Shown: positions 16,196 through 25,759, numbered from the stretch's first letter. The stretch: DNA of 64,000 nucleotides from CBDDBH01 sp965225625 (GCA_965225625.1 CBDDBH010000032.1:1-64000), one strand, 5' to 3'. Program-made: numbers and translations. The notes: generated from the sequence alone by a model not told the origin.

Positions 16196-17253
16196 TTAGC
16201 GAGCCAGAGCGAGTACAGGCAGTGGTGTTAATCGATGAAGCGGTGCAACAAGGGTGTCGTAAAGTGAAGGCCTGTGAAACGCTGGGGCTGTCGCTACGCA
16301 CGGTGCAACGGTGGCAGCGCACAGGGTCGGTGGACCGGCGCAAAGGGTCACGGGCGATGCCGGCGAATCGTCTGAGCCAGAGCGAGGTTGCGCGGGTGGT
16401 GGCGGTACTCAATGCGCCTGAGCACGCTGCCAAGAGCCCCAACCAGGTCGTCGCGATGCTGGCGGACCGTGGGGAGTATATCGCTTCGGAATCAACGATG
16501 TATCGGATCCTGCGCGAGGAGAGATTATTGCACCACCGCCAGGCCAGCGCACCGGCGCGCCGCCATGAGCCCACCGCGCGGGTGGCCAGCGGGCCAAACC
16601 AGGTATGGAGTTGGGATATCACGTGGCTGGCGAGCCCGGTGCGGGGAATGTATTTCTATCTGTACCTGATTATGGACATCTACTCTCGCAAGATCGTGAC
16701 CTGGCAGGTGCATGAGCGTGAATGCGCCGAGTACGCTGCGGCGTTGGCGCATGAGGCCTGTTATGTGGAGGGAGTCGATGCACGGGAAGTGGTTTTGCAC
16801 GCCGACAATGGCTCGCCGATGAAAGGGGCGACGATGCTCGCCACGCTCGAGCGCCTGGGCGTCATCCCTTCATTTTCGCGCCCGGCGGTGAGCGATGACA
16901 ATCCGTTTTCGGAAAGCTTGTTTCGAACCCTCAAATACCGTCCGGAGTATCCGGAGCAAGCCTTTGAAAACATCACTCACGCGCGTGCCTGGGTGGAGCG
17001 GTTCGTACGCTGGTACAACCATGAACATCGCCACAGTGCGATCCGGTTCGTGACACCGCACGAGCGTCATAGCGGGCAGGAGCGGGAGATATTACAACGC
17101 CGACATGCGCTCTATCAGCAGGCCCGGCGAGGTCACCCTGAGCGCTGGAGTGGTGAGACGCGAAACTGGACACCTGCAGGTACGACATCCCTAACAGGCT
17201 ATCGACCAAAAGTTAAGAAAGCCGAAAACTCACAAGTTATGAAGGCAGCATAA
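16171..17253 (+). CDS. IS3-family transposase OrfB
   Basis: A 360-aa DDE transposase with an N-terminal HTH (KVKACETLGLSLRTVQRWQR), first Asp in VWSWDITWLASPVRGMYFYL, second in VVLHADNGSPMKGATMLATL, and Glu in SDDNPFSESLFRTLKYRPEY. WYNHEHRHSAIRFVTPHERH follows. It overlaps OrfA by 25 bp. The formal start (TTG 16171) is probably not used on its own; the active protein would be the frameshift fusion. Confidence 0.92.
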   Translation: MGGARGRLISEPERVQAVVLIDEAVQQGCRKVKACETLGLSLRTVQRWQRTGSVDRRKGSRAMPANRLSQSEVARVVAVLNAPEHAAKSPNQVVAMLADRGEYIASESTMYRILREERLLHHRQASAPARRHEPTARVASGPNQVWSWDITWLASPVRGMYFYLYLIMDIYSRKIVTWQVHERECAEYAAALAHEACYVEGVDAREVVLHADNGSPMKGATMLATLERLGVIPSFSRPAVSDDNPFSESLFRTLKYRPEYPEQAFENITHARAWVERFVRWYNHEHRHSAIRFVTPHERHSGQEREILQRRHALYQQARRGHPERWSGETRNWTPAGTTSLTGYRPKVKKAENSQVMKAA

Positions 17254-17701
17254 ATCTTAGGCGACAACTTGCTTGACATTTACCGGTTTTCTGCGCCCGA
17301 CCCACATGACGTTGGTGGAAAAAGAAAATGAGTCCGCCGATGTAGCTGAGGATCACCACAACGGCAGGAATAAACCGTAAGACAGCTGCTCCGGCGACAC
17401 CGGCCGCCGGGTTCGCGGCGCCATGCCAATCGATGCCCGATGCCGGATTGGCGGCTCGCTCAGTGATTTGACCGATGAGCGCTGACGTGTCGTAGCCGTG
17501 CCCGATAATGACCGCCGCTTGGAGCAATACCACGAGTGTGAATAGCCCGACGACGATAGACACCATGCTGGACTTCAATTTGGCCGCGACCAAGTACCCC
17601 GCAATGAGAAAAGCAAAAAGCACGGCAACATAATTCATGAAAGCTGCCTGCAAACCATCGACATATTCGACGAAGAAGTAAATCAGTTCATAATCAGTCA
17701 T
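17237..17701 (-). CDS. Four-helix DYEL membrane protein, paralogue 1 (C-terminus replaced by IS)
   Basis: From ATG 17701 the product begins MTDYELIYFFVEYVDGLQAA, with four hydrophobic segments: MNYVAVLFAFLIAGYLVAAK, SMVSIVVGLFTLVVLLQAAV, a segment near VAGAAVLRFIPAVVV, and ILSYIGGLIFFFHQRHVGR. It is closely related to the products of 18015-18428 and 23871-24284. The last 17 residues (after VGRAQ) are encoded by the IS, so the native stop is lost. Function unknown; it sits in the inner membrane next to one-helix protein genes. Confidence 0.75.
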   Translation of the reverse strand: MTDYELIYFFVEYVDGLQAAFMNYVAVLFAFLIAGYLVAAKLKSSMVSIVVGLFTLVVLLQAAVIIGHGYDTSALIGQITERAANPASGIDWHGAANPAAGVAGAAVLRFIPAVVVILSYIGGLIFFFHQRHVGRAQKTGKCQASCRLRFMLPS

Positions 17702-18014
17702 CACTGCTTCCCTTAAGCTGTGGTTAGTCCACCCAGTATCCTGCGACGCCGGGGACAATTCCACGGTGCACGACACGAGCGGCTACGAGCGCGCTGATCG
17801 ACGGCGCCCAACAAGGTGTTCAGTAGTCAGGCACTTAAAAGTCGGCTTGGGACTCAGACACGAGGATGACTGTGGAACACGGGTTCATCTGTCATATTGG
17901 TAGTACGGTAGGATGTAGAACGCATCCGTCGTGGAAAGCGAGTACCGCCGTCTGCGGCCGAGCAGATAAGCCGACTTCACGTTGTCACGTTTCCATTTAT
18001 TGCGTTGCCTGCGT
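17702..18014. other. Spacer between DYEL paralogues
   Basis: No gene recognised. The spacing suggests each paralogue carries its own upstream region. I see no terminator with a clear U-tract. Confidence 0.35.
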
Positions 18015-18428
18015 TTATTGCACCCGTCCCACATGGCGTTGGTGGAAGAAAAAGATGAGGCCGCCGATGTAGCTAAGAAGCACGACTATGACAACGCTAA
18101 ATCGCAAAATGGGTATTCCAACGATGCCCAGGACGGGTGTCGCCGTACCGTGCCAGCCTAGAGCTGATGGATCCTCAGCCGCTCGTGCTGCGATTTGGCT
18201 TGCGAGCGCCGCCACGTCGTGCCCGTGGCCCGCAATGTTGAACGTTTGCGGCAACGCCACCAACGTGAACAGGCCGACGATAACAAACACCATCCGCGAT
18301 TCCAGCTTGGCTGCGACCAAGTACGCGGCGATTAGAAAGGCGAACAGCACTGCAACATAATTCATAAACGTGGCTTGCAATGCATTGATGTTCTCCATGA
18401 AGAAATAGACCAGTTCGTAGTCACTCAT
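18015..18428 (-). CDS. Four-helix DYEL membrane protein, paralogue 2
   Basis: A 137-aa protein from ATG 18428 (GGAGGGAGC upstream). MSDYELVYFFMENINALQAT, then MNYVAVLFAFLIAAYLVAAK, MVFVIVGLFTLVALPQTFNI, a charged loop with a conserved GHGHD, and LSYIGGLIFFFHQRHVGRVQ. Four membrane helices are predicted with both termini probably on the same side. This is the cleanest intact member of the three. No known family recognised; the conserved N-terminal DYEL and C-terminal FFFHQR are useful search motifs. Confidence 0.8.
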   Translation of the reverse strand: MSDYELVYFFMENINALQATFMNYVAVLFAFLIAAYLVAAKLESRMVFVIVGLFTLVALPQTFNIAGHGHDVAALASQIAARAAEDPSALGWHGTATPVLGIVGIPILRFSVVIVVLLSYIGGLIFFFHQRHVGRVQ

Positions 18429-18491
18429 TGTTGCTCCCTCCATTCAGTGGTAAGTCCCAACGCCCGCACTTGCGCTCTAGACCGTCACCCA

Positions 18492-18644
18492 TCAAGGCGG
18501 CGGCTTGTCAATTCCGATGCTCAACTCGCGCGGCGTGCTCGGCACTTTCGCGACCACTAGCTCTTCGGTAATGTGATTGAAGCCCACCAGATCGGTGAAT
18601 GTGCCTCCGATATCGACTCCAACGGAAAACTCTATCAAAGCCAT
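18492..18644 (-). pseudogene. Hydantoinase/oxoprolinase A, N-terminal fragment
   Basis: The 50-aa frame MALIEFSVGVDIGGTFTDLV followed by ITEELVVAKVPSTPRELSIG is the phosphate-binding start of HyuA-type hydantoinases (DIGGTFTD). These enzymes normally exceed 650 aa. The rest is missing: the frame ends at 18492 after unrelated residues. It is a remnant next to the carotenoid oxygenase gene. Confidence 0.85.
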
Positions 18645-18759
18645 TAGGAGGTGACTGTAGTTGTTATTGTCGAACGCATGGCATCGGTCGGCTCACGAAC
18701 GAATTGATTGCCTGCGCCCAGCTTGAAGATGCCGTTGCCGCAGCCGACGCTGGCGGCGA

Positions 18760-18820
18760 TGCCGTCTTGGTACAGGGGGCGGGGTATCTGGCGGTGGCGT
18801 GGGTGCAACTTCTCGCGGGC
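18760..18820 (+). pseudogene. Remnant of TolB/TPR protein gene start
   Basis: The plus strand encodes GAGYLAVAWVQLLAGC, matching AGYLAVAWVLWQVVD near the start of the 20702-22486 protein, with strong nucleotide similarity over GGGTATCTGGCGGTGGCGTG. The rest of that gene is absent. It is one of at least three remnants of this family in the window. Confidence 0.5.
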
Positions 18821-18839
18821 TGCCCACGGTACATATTTC

Positions 18840-20333
18840 TTAAACCCCACAGGTACCGATGGAACCATCGGGCTGGCGCGCTGCGAACTGTCCGTGCGCA
18901 CCGTAAACCACTCGCGACGGGAGTTTTACCGTGGCGATTGGCTCCGCCGTAATATCCTGAGTATCCAGAATTTCGATATCCGAGCGGTTTTCTTCTTCTC
19001 GGTATACCAGGCTCAATAAATAGCCATCGCCCTCGGGGGCCGTGGGGCTACGGGGCACGAATGCGGGCTCTGGCGCTGTCCACGTACCGTGGCGGAACTC
19101 GCGCAACTTTCGCTCGCCCGTCTCGTGGTTGTAATGCACGATGCCGTTCATGGGCCAGGAACCTCCCTGCTTCGGCGGCCGGTTATTGGCTATCCACGCA
19201 TTGCTGTAGGTGTGCTGCCATTTACGTCCGACAAACCTGGGATCAACTCGGTGATAGTCCAGCGCCAGATCATCGATAATTTCTTTGGATGATTCACCCG
19301 TGTCCAGATCGAAAGTCCAGCGGATCAGCTCGCAGTTGAGTTCATGCGGATCGATCGGAGCAGGATTACCTTGCAGATCGAAGTGATAAATCTTGTCGAA
19401 TGCCGGTATAAGCGCCACGACCTTTGACCCTTCGTTATAGGCATTGTAAAAATGGAACTGAGCAAAAGCATCGACTTCAAACCATTTCACCTCATCGCTA
19501 TCTCCATAGCGGGGCATGATGCCAATATGGCTGTTTTTCTCGGGCTCCCAGCCAACGAAATTACCTGTGCGTTCCAGGTTTTCCAGACCCATCGTCATCG
19601 GCAGAACGGGAAAAATGGCGTAGTCCTTGGTAATCAGGAAATCGTGCATGAAACTGTGAAACGGCGCTTCCACCGGCACTACCTTTTTCACCGACCCATC
19701 CGGGTCGGCCACGTAGTAGGTGATGTACGGCGGCATGGGCCGATGCGCAAAGAAGAATAGCTCGCCCGACTCAGGGTCTATTTTAGGGTGCGCCGTCATG
19801 TTCAATTCCAATGTGCCATTGAAATCGAAGGTCTCTTTTGTTTCCAGCGTTACCGGGTCCAATTCATAAGGTAGACCAGCTTCCCAGGGGATGAGTAATC
19901 GATCTGCAAACGAGATGATATTCGTGTTTGCAGTCTGCACGCGACGCCGCCATTCAACGTAGCCTTCTTGGCTGGACATATCCGCGACGGTAGCCGATGT
20001 GATGCCCGTGTATAAGGACTTACCGGCTTGCAGCATGTCTTTGTATCTTTCGGTGCGGACAAATCGATTGGTCCACTGCACCCTGCCCTCACGGAAAACA
20101 AATGCGTTCATCATGCCGTCGCCTTCAAACCAGTGGTACGGCAGTTTCGGCGGATACAGATGATTAAACGAAGCGGCAAAGAATGTGCCGTCGATGGCCT
20201 TCGGGATTTCGCCTTCTACATCGGCATCAGGACAGTGGACTTCCATGCGCGACGGTGCGAAGTTGCCAGTCAGATAAAAATGCTCGCCGCTTGCGACGTT
20301 ATCAACTGCAACCTCTTTTGATAGGGCTGACAT
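18840..20333 (-). CDS. Carotenoid oxygenase (RPE65/lignostilbene dioxygenase family)
   Basis: A 497-aa beta-propeller non-haem iron dioxygenase. It opens with LTGNFAPSRMEVHCPDADVE and GEIPKAIDGTFFAASFNHLY. The iron-ligand histidines are placed as expected: LNMTAHPKIDPESGELFFFA, FHSFMHDFLITKDYAIFPVL, FHFYNAYNEGSKVVALIPAF, and a C-terminal His in VVYGAHGQFAA. It cleaves a C=C bond in carotenoids, stilbenes or similar conjugated compounds; the substrate cannot be told. Full family length. A monocistronic gene, with gene remnants on both sides. Confidence 0.93.
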   Translation of the reverse strand: MSALSKEVAVDNVASGEHFYLTGNFAPSRMEVHCPDADVEGEIPKAIDGTFFAASFNHLYPPKLPYHWFEGDGMMNAFVFREGRVQWTNRFVRTERYKDMLQAGKSLYTGITSATVADMSSQEGYVEWRRRVQTANTNIISFADRLLIPWEAGLPYELDPVTLETKETFDFNGTLELNMTAHPKIDPESGELFFFAHRPMPPYITYYVADPDGSVKKVVPVEAPFHSFMHDFLITKDYAIFPVLPMTMGLENLERTGNFVGWEPEKNSHIGIMPRYGDSDEVKWFEVDAFAQFHFYNAYNEGSKVVALIPAFDKIYHFDLQGNPAPIDPHELNCELIRWTFDLDTGESSKEIIDDLALDYHRVDPRFVGRKWQHTYSNAWIANNRPPKQGGSWPMNGIVHYNHETGERKLREFRHGTWTAPEPAFVPRSPTAPEGDGYLLSLVYREEENRSDIEILDTQDITAEPIATVKLPSRVVYGAHGQFAARQPDGSIGTCGV

Positions 20334-20460
20334 TAGAGCCGCCTCCTTGAGTTGTTGTCGAGTCGTATTTTCTCCGTTAACCTTGCCGAGGATTAAGGTG
20401 CCTGCGAAACTACTCGGAACTGGCTAATCCACCGAGTCTGAACCCTTAATATCTTTTCAG

Positions 20461-20600
20461 TCAATCACCGCAGTAACATCGACTTCGATGAGCAAATCCT
20501 CCGTGTACGACGACTGAACGCCAATAAGAGGAATTGCAATTTAGCACGCCCGGCCGATTCAATACCTATTAAAGCTGCGGTGTTCAGCTGTGCAGCAAAC
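20461..20600 (-). pseudogene. RidA/YjgF-family C-terminal remnant
   Basis: The minus strand ends with IPLIGVQSSYTEDLLIEVDV then TAVID and a stop at 20461, the usual end of RidA-type proteins. Upstream, in another frame, LNTAALIGIESAGRAK fits the preceding part, so at least one frameshift separates them (near 20535). The N-terminal half is absent. Confidence 0.6.
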
Positions 20601-20701
20601 GAGCGCGCTGCCCAACCGTGCACGCACTAATTTGGCAGTCGAGCGTAACGATGCAGGCGTAGTACGGTACAATTCCAAGGCCAGCACGCGGGGGATATCG
20701 C

Positions 20702-22486
20702 TTGGCCGACTCCATCATCCAGCAGTTAGTCCACAGAAAGATGCTCCGCATCACGGCGGGATATCTGGCGGTGGCTTGGGTACTGTGGCAGGTGGTGGAC
20801 ACTACGTGCCCAACCTTCGAGTGTTCGCTGTCCTTTCAGAAGTCCATATTCTGGTTTCTAGTAGCCGGATTACCGGTCACGCTCGCAATTGCATGGGTGA
20901 ACTGGCGCACGGCCATTGTCGCGGGTATCGGGATTTTAGCTGGTGCCACGGTGATGTTTTTCGTGATGCGCGGACCAGCGATTGACTCTGAAACAGCCGC
21001 CGTAATACCCCCGGCCGAAACTGCTCAACCTGCTCCCACTCCCGCCGAGGTAGTCGAGGAAAAGTCCATCGCTGTGCTGCCGTTTGTAAACATGAGTGCA
21101 GATCCGGAACAGGAATATTTCAGTGACGGTATCTCCGAGGAGATACTCAATGCGCTGGTTGGGGTACCAGACTTACGCGTTGCGGCGAGAACCTCGTCTT
21201 TCTATTTCAAGGGCAAAGATGTCCAGCTGGTGGAGATTGGCGAGACACTGAAGGTCAATCATGTGCTCGAGGGCAGTGTGCGCAAGGCGGGCAATCGCTT
21301 ACGCATCACCGCCCAGCTCATTAAAGTGGAAGACGGATTTCATCTATGGTCCGAGACCTATGACCGGGAGTTAACAGACATCTTTGCGATCCAGGATGAG
21401 ATTGCCCAATCGGTAGTAAAGGAACTGGAAGTCGCACTCGGGCTTAGTGACGAAGAACCGCTGGTGAAGTCGGGCACGTCCAACACAGAAGCCTATAACT
21501 GGTATCTTCGAGGCCGTTACTACCTTGAACGACAGTCTCCGGAAGACTTTCAGAAAGCAGTTGAGTCCTTTGCAAAAGCGGTTTCCATTGATCCCAATTT
21601 TGCCGGCGGCCACGGGGGGCTTGCGTACTCATTGACGTATTTGTCTATTTACCAGGGCTCGGACATCAGCACTATCAGTGAACGTAGTAAGACATCATCT
21701 GCACTAGCGCTTGAAATTGTTCCAAACCAGCCCGAAGCGTTAATGGCTCAAGCCTTTGAACTGGCAGTGAGCCATTACGATTTTCAATCGGCTGAGACGC
21801 TACTGAAGAAGGCACTGTCAGTATCGCCCAACAAGACACTGGTCGTCGATTTCTATTCGTTCTTCTTGTTGCAACCGCAACGGCGGTTTGACGAAGCACT
21901 CGCGCTGCTTCAAGAAGCAGAACGGGTGGTCCCACTCTCCTCGCTCGTCAAGGAAGGAATTGCTGCGATGCTGATGTGGCAAGGACGTTACGCAGAAGCG
22001 AGCGTAAAGTTCGGGGAGACGTTGGCACTAAATCCCGCTGATGTTACCGCTTTACTATATTCGCCCATCACTCAAGCTAGATTGGAGCGCTTCGATGAAG
22101 CCGACGCATCACTCCGTCGATTTGCTGAGTTCGTGGGTGAAACAGACATGGCACTATATGCGCGGGCGTGGGTGCATATTGCGAAAGGTGAGGATGTCGA
22201 GGCCGAACAAACACGACAACGCCAGATTGCACATTATAACTCGGGGGTTTTAGGTGCTGCGCAGCGCATCGGCGACGTCACCGCGCGGTTGGGGCTAATT
22301 GATGAAGCCGTCGATTGGTTTGAGCGGGCCGCAGAGGCCGGTACTGTTTTTAAACTCTGGATACCAGCCCATAGCACGGATATCCCCGAGTTATGGAACC
22401 ACCCCCGCTTTCAAGCCCTACTTAAAAGAATGAACCTCGACGATGCTTCGATCGCGGCGTTGCTTGCGGCTGAGGCGACGGAGTAA
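20702..22486 (+). CDS. Membrane protein with TolB/FlgO-like domain and TPR repeats
   Basis: 594 aa. The N-terminal part has two or three membrane helices (AGYLAVAWVLWQVVDTT, SIFWFLVAGLPVTLAIAWV, IVAGIGILAGATVMFFVM) and a Pro/Ala linker. Residues 120-235 form the adenylate-cyclase-associated TolB-like domain: KSIAVLPFVNMSADPEQEYF, SDGISEEILNALVGVPDLRV, NHVLEGSVRKAGNRLRITAQ and IFAIQDEIAQSVV. TPR-type helical repeats fill the rest. Family members often pair with a cyclase or regulator, but no catalytic domain is present here. The start is TTG 20702. Remnants of paralogues lie at 18760, 24599 and 40915. Confidence 0.85.
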   Translation: MADSIIQQLVHRKMLRITAGYLAVAWVLWQVVDTTCPTFECSLSFQKSIFWFLVAGLPVTLAIAWVNWRTAIVAGIGILAGATVMFFVMRGPAIDSETAAVIPPAETAQPAPTPAEVVEEKSIAVLPFVNMSADPEQEYFSDGISEEILNALVGVPDLRVAARTSSFYFKGKDVQLVEIGETLKVNHVLEGSVRKAGNRLRITAQLIKVEDGFHLWSETYDRELTDIFAIQDEIAQSVVKELEVALGLSDEEPLVKSGTSNTEAYNWYLRGRYYLERQSPEDFQKAVESFAKAVSIDPNFAGGHGGLAYSLTYLSIYQGSDISTISERSKTSSALALEIVPNQPEALMAQAFELAVSHYDFQSAETLLKKALSVSPNKTLVVDFYSFFLLQPQRRFDEALALLQEAERVVPLSSLVKEGIAAMLMWQGRYAEASVKFGETLALNPADVTALLYSPITQARLERFDEADASLRRFAEFVGETDMALYARAWVHIAKGEDVEAEQTRQRQIAHYNSGVLGAAQRIGDVTARLGLIDEAVDWFERAAEAGTVFKLWIPAHSTDIPELWNHPRFQALLKRMNLDDASIAALLAAEATE

Positions 22487-22545
22487 TTTATTTCCATTAT
22501 TAGGATGCGTAAATCATTGCAGTGGCCACTTAAAGGAGCAATCTC

Positions 22546-23283
22546 ATGAATGCTTCCGCGTCCCACGACCGTTTTTACTTTATCTCGTTTAGTGTCCTGG
22601 CTGCCCTATGTCTTGGTGGATTTGTACCCACCTTCTATTTGCGCTCGGAATTCTTTGATGATTCCTTGCCGGTATGGATGAACATTCACGGTGTACTGCT
22701 GACACTCTGGTTTCTCATCGCCATCGCGCAATCCTGGCTCATTCTAAAAAACAAACAATCCTGGCATCGCCAGCTGGGAATCGCCGCGGCAGTTGTTGCG
22801 TTGAGCGCTTTCATTCTCACTTACGTTGCCGTTGCATATCTGCAGGCGACCGGCGGACATATTACCGGCGGTTCGCGATTCAATATCATATTAATGTCGG
22901 CATTCACCTGCTGCGTGGCTTGCGGTATCTGCTATCGCCATAAACCTCACGTGCATAAGCGCTTGATGCTCATGGCTACTGCTCTATTAACGATCCCTGG
23001 GTTTGATCGGTTGATTAGACATTTGTTCCAGCCAAGCTTTCCGTCATTAACGACACAGAAGGCGCAAATGATTGTCCTGGGTTTCCTGGTGGTCTTTGTA
23101 GGTATTCTCATATACCGCGATATCCAAGAGCGTAGCCGACCGGCGCTTGGCACGGCCCTGAGTTTTGTTTGTTTTGTCGTGGGAGGCACTTTAGGCGGTC
23201 TGTTCGTGGGCACCGAAATCTGGAATTCCATGGTCGAATCATTTGGTGCATCCTCGATTCACGGAGCGGCATTGGCGCATTGA
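22546..23283 (+). CDS. Multi-pass membrane protein of unknown function
   Basis: 245 aa from ATG 22546 (AAAGGAGC upstream). Seven or so hydrophobic helices, with the conserved pieces WMNIHGVLLTLWFLIAIAQS, SWHRQLGIAAAVVALSAFIL and RHKPHVHKRLMLMATALLTI. The His residues lying on helices (IHGVLL, WHRQLG, HVHKRL) are characteristic of this widespread uncharacterised family and hint at haem or metal binding, which is inference only. It lies 60 bp after the TolB/TPR gene on the same strand and may be cotranscribed. Confidence 0.8.
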   Translation: MNASASHDRFYFISFSVLAALCLGGFVPTFYLRSEFFDDSLPVWMNIHGVLLTLWFLIAIAQSWLILKNKQSWHRQLGIAAAVVALSAFILTYVAVAYLQATGGHITGGSRFNIILMSAFTCCVACGICYRHKPHVHKRLMLMATALLTIPGFDRLIRHLFQPSFPSLTTQKAQMIVLGFLVVFVGILIYRDIQERSRPALGTALSFVCFVVGGTLGGLFVGTEIWNSMVESFGASSIHGAALAH

Positions 23284-23365
23284 TAAAGACGGACACACTC
23301 AATTACCAGCGTCACGGGCAGATGGCGGGTGATCGTGCCTGCGCGGGCAACACAACAGAGTTTAA

Positions 23366-23856
23366 TTATTCAAGCGCAAGAACCTTGTCAAAATAATCAG
23401 TATAGGGTTGACCTTCGATCAGCTTGGCTACTGCTTCTCTGAACTCAACGTTAAATGCGGTTTGACCGACTTTCGTCCACCACGCACGAGTGCGTTCTAC
23501 GCCTAAGATAATAGGTATTGCGCTTCCATAAGACCGCCAGGCAGGATCGTCCAACACGCCATCTTGATATTGAAACCATTGGAATTCCCGCGCACGCATA
23601 AGGCATAGAAAATAGGCTCAAGTCGTATTTTCCCTTCCGGCGGCAGTTCATCTTCTGAGATCCAGTCTAGCCAGATTTTCGGGCTCTCTACAACGGTGGT
23701 AAGAATTTGCAGATCGCCATCAAACGTCGGCTGTTGCGACTCCGACCTCAGCAAACTCGCCGTCTGCCGCGTCCGAATGGCCAGATACCCCAGTGTTATC
23801 AGCACCGCTGCCGAACTGATCAACTGACCCCAGATTGCTACGTCTGCCATGCTCAT
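23366..23856 (-). pseudogene. One-helix membrane protein (QTRQTASLLRSES family), frameshifted
   Basis: ATG 23856 with AGGAGGTAAC upstream reads MSMADVAIWGQLISSAAVLI, TLGYLAIRTRQTASLLRSES and EGKIRLEPIFYAL. The frame then shifts near 23605-23625. The remainder is in the neighbouring frame: MRAREFQWFQYQDGVLDDPA, WRSYGSAIPIILGVERTRAW, W, and so on to LALE at 23366. A one-base indel is enough to explain it. It follows the DYEL paralogue 3 gene by 14 bp, the same gene order as at 17701/15626. Confidence 0.8.
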
Positions 23857-23870
23857 CTTGTTACCTCCTG

Positions 23871-24284
23871 TTATTTCGCCCGACCTAAGCGGCGTTGATG
23901 GAAAAAGAAAACAAGGCCGCCAATGTAGCTGAGAATAAAAACAACTTCTCCGCTGTGCCGCAAAATAGGAATTGCGACACTTCCCAACACCGATGTTGCT
24001 GCGCCGTGCCAGCGCAGAACTGATGTGTCCTCCTGTGCCCGTACCGCAATCTGACCGGCGAGTGCCGACACGTCGTGCCCGAAACCCAAAACATTGAACC
24101 CCTGCTGAAAGAACACCAGCGTGAACAGTCCGAGGATGATAAACACCATACTGGACTCCAACTTGTCGGCGATAAGGTACGCGGCGATAAGGAAAGCAAA
24201 AAGCACCGTTACGTAGTTCATGAAACAAGTTTGCAGGCTATTTGCATTTTGTATGAATATGTCCAGCAGTTCGTAGTCAGTCAT
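23871..24284 (-). CDS. Four-helix DYEL membrane protein, paralogue 3
   Basis: 137 aa from ATG 24284 (GGAGGAG upstream; Met codons at 24290 and further up are possible). MTDYELLDIFIQNANSLQTC, then FMNYVTVLFAFLIAAYLIAD, MVFIILGLFTLVFFQQGFNV, loop with GFGHDVSALAGQIAVRA, and LSYIGGLVFFFHQRRLGRAK. It is clearly related to the two genes at 17-18 kb, with the same four-helix topology and no known family. It pairs with the downstream one-helix gene, probably in one transcript. Confidence 0.8.
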   Translation of the reverse strand: MTDYELLDIFIQNANSLQTCFMNYVTVLFAFLIAAYLIADKLESSMVFIILGLFTLVFFQQGFNVLGFGHDVSALAGQIAVRAQEDTSVLRWHGAATSVLGSVAIPILRHSGEVVFILSYIGGLVFFFHQRRLGRAK

Positions 24285-24700
24285 TGTCATCTCCTCCATC
24301 AGTGGAAAGTCCCACTCAGTATCCTGCGCCAACAGCGACAAATCTATGCTGGTTAATGCGGGTCGCAACAAGCGCACTCCTGTGATGAGCGTAGCGACAG
24401 ACAAGTAGTAAGGCACGGTTTAAAGGTCGGCATTCGGGGAGGAGCACCCGCCCGACCATCAATCGATTCGGCGGCTTAGACGCGAAGCTGCTGAATCGTG
24501 CTTGTAAGTTCGAGAAAATGCCGGGGCACTTTGCCTCATCTCATGCATTGTCCGTAATCATTCTGTAGTATTTCAAAGTCAGCTTCGGGGGATACGTCTT
24601 GGCCGATGGCCCGGCACTCGTAAAGTAGTACGAAACATATTCCCACCGCGAAGCTGTACTTTGTTGATCTTATTCTCACGAATCTCAGAGAGGCCGCGCG
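24285..24700. other. Intergenic with TolB/TPR 5' remnant
   Basis: At 24599 a TTG with GGGGGATAC upstream begins (M)ADGPALVK and then stops at TAG. Its upstream 40 bases also match the region before 20702 (TTCGGGGGATACGTCTTGGC against CGCGGGGGATATCGCTTGGC). This is the leader and first codons of a lost TolB/TPR paralogue. Nothing else is recognisable here. Confidence 0.5.
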
Positions 24701-25759
24701 ATGTCATGCTCATGTGAAATCCAAAAAGTTGGCGAAGTCAGCATAGCGACGAAATCATTACCGGAGATTGAATTTGTCCAAGCGTCTTTGACGCAAATCA
24801 TTAAACCCAACCAACATGTTGATTGTTTGCCGTTTCCTAAACCCGGTGACTGGTATGAGCAGCGTCTCGGCGAACGCACTTATTGGGTCCACGCCCTGGG
24901 CTTTTCGTTTACCGCCTTTGTTGGCGAAGAAGGTGTGCTATTGATCGATGCGCCGCACTTTCACGACATCCCTGGCTTGTTGACGGCGGTCAAGCGTATT
25001 ACACCATTACCCATTACCACACTGGTCTACAGCCATTCTCATTTGGATCATGTGGGTCTGGGCGGCAAGCTTAAAGCCGTCATGAGCGAAAAAGGTATTG
25101 AACTACGTGTTATTGCCAGCGAACCTTGTGCGCGGGAATTGGCGCGTTACAAAAACCCCGAATGTTCGCCGACTGAAATCCTGTCGGTTGGTCGCCAAAC
25201 GTTCACGTTTGAAGGACGGGAGTTTCGCCACGCGACGCCCGTGTCCTGGGCGCACTGTGGTGCTGATAGCTACACGATTACCCCTGACGGCGTTATACAT
25301 TTTGTCGATTTTGTACATCCTGGACGCTTGCCGATGTGTAATGTCAGTGGCGTACAAAACATGACGGGCTACCTGGAATTTTTACGCCATGTTGCTGGAG
25401 AAAAAGATTGGACGTTGGCGAACTTGGGACATACGAATATTGGCTGCATGGCAGACGTTACTCGCACGCTGGATTACTTTAAAGACCTGTATGACTATTG
25501 GTTTGAAGTTTTACCACCGTTCAGCCCGGAGATGTTGTCTAACGGCCCGCAAAACCACGGTGTATTCATTCGCAACTTTATGGATATGGCTGCACAAATG
25601 GTTGCGAATCGTGCTCAGGAAAAGTGGGGCCATGTGCCACATTTTGAAGTGGCGCGTGATCACGCCGAAGCTGTTAGCTGGGATCTTTTCTTGAATTATG
25701 ACTTTATCGGTAGCAGAAATGTACGGCCAGACTTTGAGCCGATTACCGTGTCTCAATAA
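24701..25759 (+). CDS. Metallo-beta-lactamase-fold hydrolase
   Basis: 352 aa. The zinc motif is TTLVYSHSHLDHVGLGGKLK (HxHxDH). Earlier, ERTYWVHALGFSFTAFVGEE and GVLLIDAPHFHDI form the first strands of the fold. Further metal ligands are likely in TPVSWAHCGADSYTITPDGV and in NLGHTNIGC. A long helical C-terminus (about residues 250-352) exceeds the minimal MBL domain. No signal peptide, so cytosolic. Substrate unknown. Its own promoter should lie in the upstream gap; the gene ends against a convergent MFS gene. Confidence 0.85.
   Translation: MSCSCEIQKVGEVSIATKSLPEIEFVQASLTQIIKPNQHVDCLPFPKPGDWYEQRLGERTYWVHALGFSFTAFVGEEGVLLIDAPHFHDIPGLLTAVKRITPLPITTLVYSHSHLDHVGLGGKLKAVMSEKGIELRVIASEPCARELARYKNPECSPTEILSVGRQTFTFEGREFRHATPVSWAHCGADSYTITPDGVIHFVDFVHPGRLPMCNVSGVQNMTGYLEFLRHVAGEKDWTLANLGHTNIGCMADVTRTLDYFKDLYDYWFEVLPPFSPEMLSNGPQNHGVFIRNFMDMAAQMVANRAQEKWGHVPHFEVARDHAEAVSWDLFLNYDFIGSRNVRPDFEPITVSQ

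Larger units (their letters stand above)
15651..17278 (+). mobile_element. IS3-family insertion sequence
   Basis: The ends match as inverted repeats: TGTCAGGATAGATGTCGCCT from 15651 and, on the other strand from 17278, TGTCAAGCAAGTTGTCGCCT. It contains orfA and orfB on the plus strand with an A9 run near 16151-16160 for -1 frameshifting. It is inserted between the start of the 15626 gene and the end of the DYEL gene at 17701, whose native stop it replaced. Both frames look intact. Confidence 0.88.

Noticed and set aside
15303..16622. Long 439-codon minus-strand reading frame
   Set aside because: All but its last ~107 codons run antisense through an IS3 orfA/orfB; the composition (Ser, Arg, Pro, Thr rich) is that of a shadow frame.
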